This document shows, piece by piece, positions 21,763 through 22,353 of a stretch of 22,353 bases of DNA. The stretch is from a virus: the IMG/VR virus record IMGVR_UViG_3300047667_001315, positions 1-22,353 of that record; one strand, 5' to 3'. Every line of letters starts with the position of its first letter. Positions within the stretch are counted from its first letter, which is position 1. Under the pieces are notes generated by a model, which saw only the letters and a program-made list of their open reading frames with translations, was not told where the DNA came from and did not search any database. The translations under genes were made by a program, and so were the position numbers.

Positions 21763-21969
21763 TTATATGTGGTTTATAAAATTAAGTATTTTAGTTCCAG
21801 TAATTTTATCAGTAAGATGTGAACCATTACATTCATAAATACAAAGTTTATTATTTCTACAAATTACTATTTTTAGTATATTTGATTTTGTAGAACAAAT
21901 AAAAAATTCATTATCTGTTTTTTCTCTTAACCATTTTTCTAATGATTTATAACTTTTAAATTCTTTCAT
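21763..21969 (-). CDS. Small protein of unknown function
   Basis: A 68-aa protein, not recognised. It starts with a charged helix (FKSYKSLEKWLREKTDNE), then two beta-strand segments (FFICSTKSNILKIVICRNNK, LCIYEC) and a helical end. Its position in the run of small accessory genes and normal spacing (19 nt to the next gene) support it being real. Confidence 0.6.
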   Translation of the reverse strand: MKEFKSYKSLEKWLREKTDNEFFICSTKSNILKIVICRNNKLCIYECNGSHLTDKITGTKILNFINHI

Positions 21970-21980
21970 TTGTTAATAAT

Positions 21981-22085
21981 TTAGTCTTCGGAAGATTCAT
22001 TTAGTTTTCCAGAATAATCTTGTTTTTGTAATACTTTAATGAGTATTATTGCTATAATAATTATTATATAGATTAGTGGTGCCAT
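21981..22085 (-). CDS. 34-aa single-pass membrane peptide
   Basis: A short ORF with ATG at 22085 and TAA at 21983-21981. It reads MAPLIYIIIIIAIILIKVL, then a soluble tail QKQDYSGKLNESSED. The first part is one hydrophobic transmembrane helix, the tail is charged and acidic. Size and layout resemble small phage membrane peptides. It fills the gap between the 68-aa gene and the partial HAD-like gene. Confidence 0.55.
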   Translation of the reverse strand: MAPLIYIIIIIAIILIKVLQKQDYSGKLNESSED

Positions 22086-22103
22086 ATGATTTATTTAAAA
22101 ATA

Positions 22104-22353
22104 TTAAGTTTTGTATAAATATAATTTTGTTAATAATTTTGTCATTTCTTTAATACCAGATTTATCATCTATATAGATGTTGAAATAAGGTTTTGTGCAA
22201 TCTCCCCATTTTTGAACAGGTGACATATTAATGAAGTCTGGTTCTAATCCCCATTGTTTCATTATATATGCTTTATAAACTAAAGATTCTTTGTTAGCAA
22301 CAGAAAACAAACATAATGTAATCTTATATTTCTTTTTAATCTTAACTAAAAGC
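22104..22353 (-). CDS. HAD-like phage protein, C-terminal part (cut by window edge)
   Basis: The frame is open to the right edge, giving 82 residues upstream of TAA at 22106-22104; the true start lies outside. It reads a Lys-rich strand (KIKKKYKITLCLFSVANKES), then AYIMKQWGLEPDFINMSP, QKWGDCTKPYFNIYIDDKSG. A strand-turn-helix followed by Y-F-N-x-Y-I-D-D-K-[AS]-G matches the end of HAD-type phosphatase domains, where the Asp pair binds Mg2+. The nucleophile Asp would be in the missing N-terminus, so the enzyme class is tentative. Confidence 0.7.
   Translation of the reverse strand, partial: LLVKIKKKYKITLCLFSVANKESLVYKAYIMKQWGLEPDFINMSPVQKWGDCTKPYFNIYIDDKSGIKEMTKLLTKLYLYKT

Noticed and set aside
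1-22353. CRISPR arrays, IS elements, att repeats, stop-codon reassignment
   Set aside because: I saw no spaced direct repeats, transposase motifs or long duplications. TAA, TAG and TGA all end frames at sensible positions, so no code change is needed.

Overview
This is an AT-rich window in which every gene I accept lies on the minus strand, packed with short overlaps, so transcription runs from high to low coordinates. The content is that of a tailed double-stranded DNA phage: family B DNA polymerase, DnaB-type helicase, SF2 helicase, Sak4-like recombination ATPase, a likely ssDNA-binding protein, a Toprim primase and many small conserved phage proteins. The set PolB + DnaB + Sak4 + SSB + primase, the style of the SSB-like protein and the low GC content suggest a crAss-like (Crassvirales) or related phage of a Bacteroidota host. 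This is inference. Supporting clues are a Bacteroidota-style lipoprotein signal, few Shine-Dalgarno sites, and a promoter-like TTG-(21)-TAACTTTA.

Layout in transcription order. (1) 22353-20620: small accessory genes (HAD-like fragment, a 34-aa membrane peptide, a lipoprotein, conserved phage proteins), closed by a strong terminator at 20740-20770. (2) 20619-20269: leader with a promoter candidate and a degenerate tRNA-like element. (3) 20268-15447: a small coiled-coil protein and the DNA polymerase gene. The polymerase is split. Exon 1 (3'-5' exonuclease) ends ...F-G-T-G and exon 2 resumes G-I-H-G. Between them is a 2687-nt insertion (19108-16422) with the core helices of a group I intron and five ORFs, none of which I recognise as a homing endonuclease. 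Removing it restores one 607-aa polymerase that ends in a beta-clamp-binding-like pentapeptide, QLTLF. A hairpin follows the gene.

(4) 15400-6984: a cluster for peptide or amide-bond chemistry. It holds a class I / C26-like glutamine amidotransferase or gamma-glutamyl hydrolase, a phiEco32-like COOH-NH2 ligase, an ATP-grasp ligase, a gamma-glutamylcyclotransferase-like protein, a GlmS-type class II amidotransferase, a second amidoligase and a second class II amidotransferase, interleaved with three proteins of unknown function. The tight overlaps suggest one operon that makes or remodels a glutamate- or glutamine-linked conjugate; the target is unknown.

(5) 6979-1023: the replication and recombination block, with SF2 helicase, a small zinc-knuckle ORF overlapping a putative helicase-loader gene, DnaB-like helicase, a small helical protein, Sak4-like ATPase, SSB-like protein, terminator, and Toprim primase. 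(6) 1021-1: a metallophosphoesterase with a Cys at a metal-ligand position, a NUMOD-type DNA-binding protein without a nuclease, and the start of a Cys-rich protein cut by the window edge.
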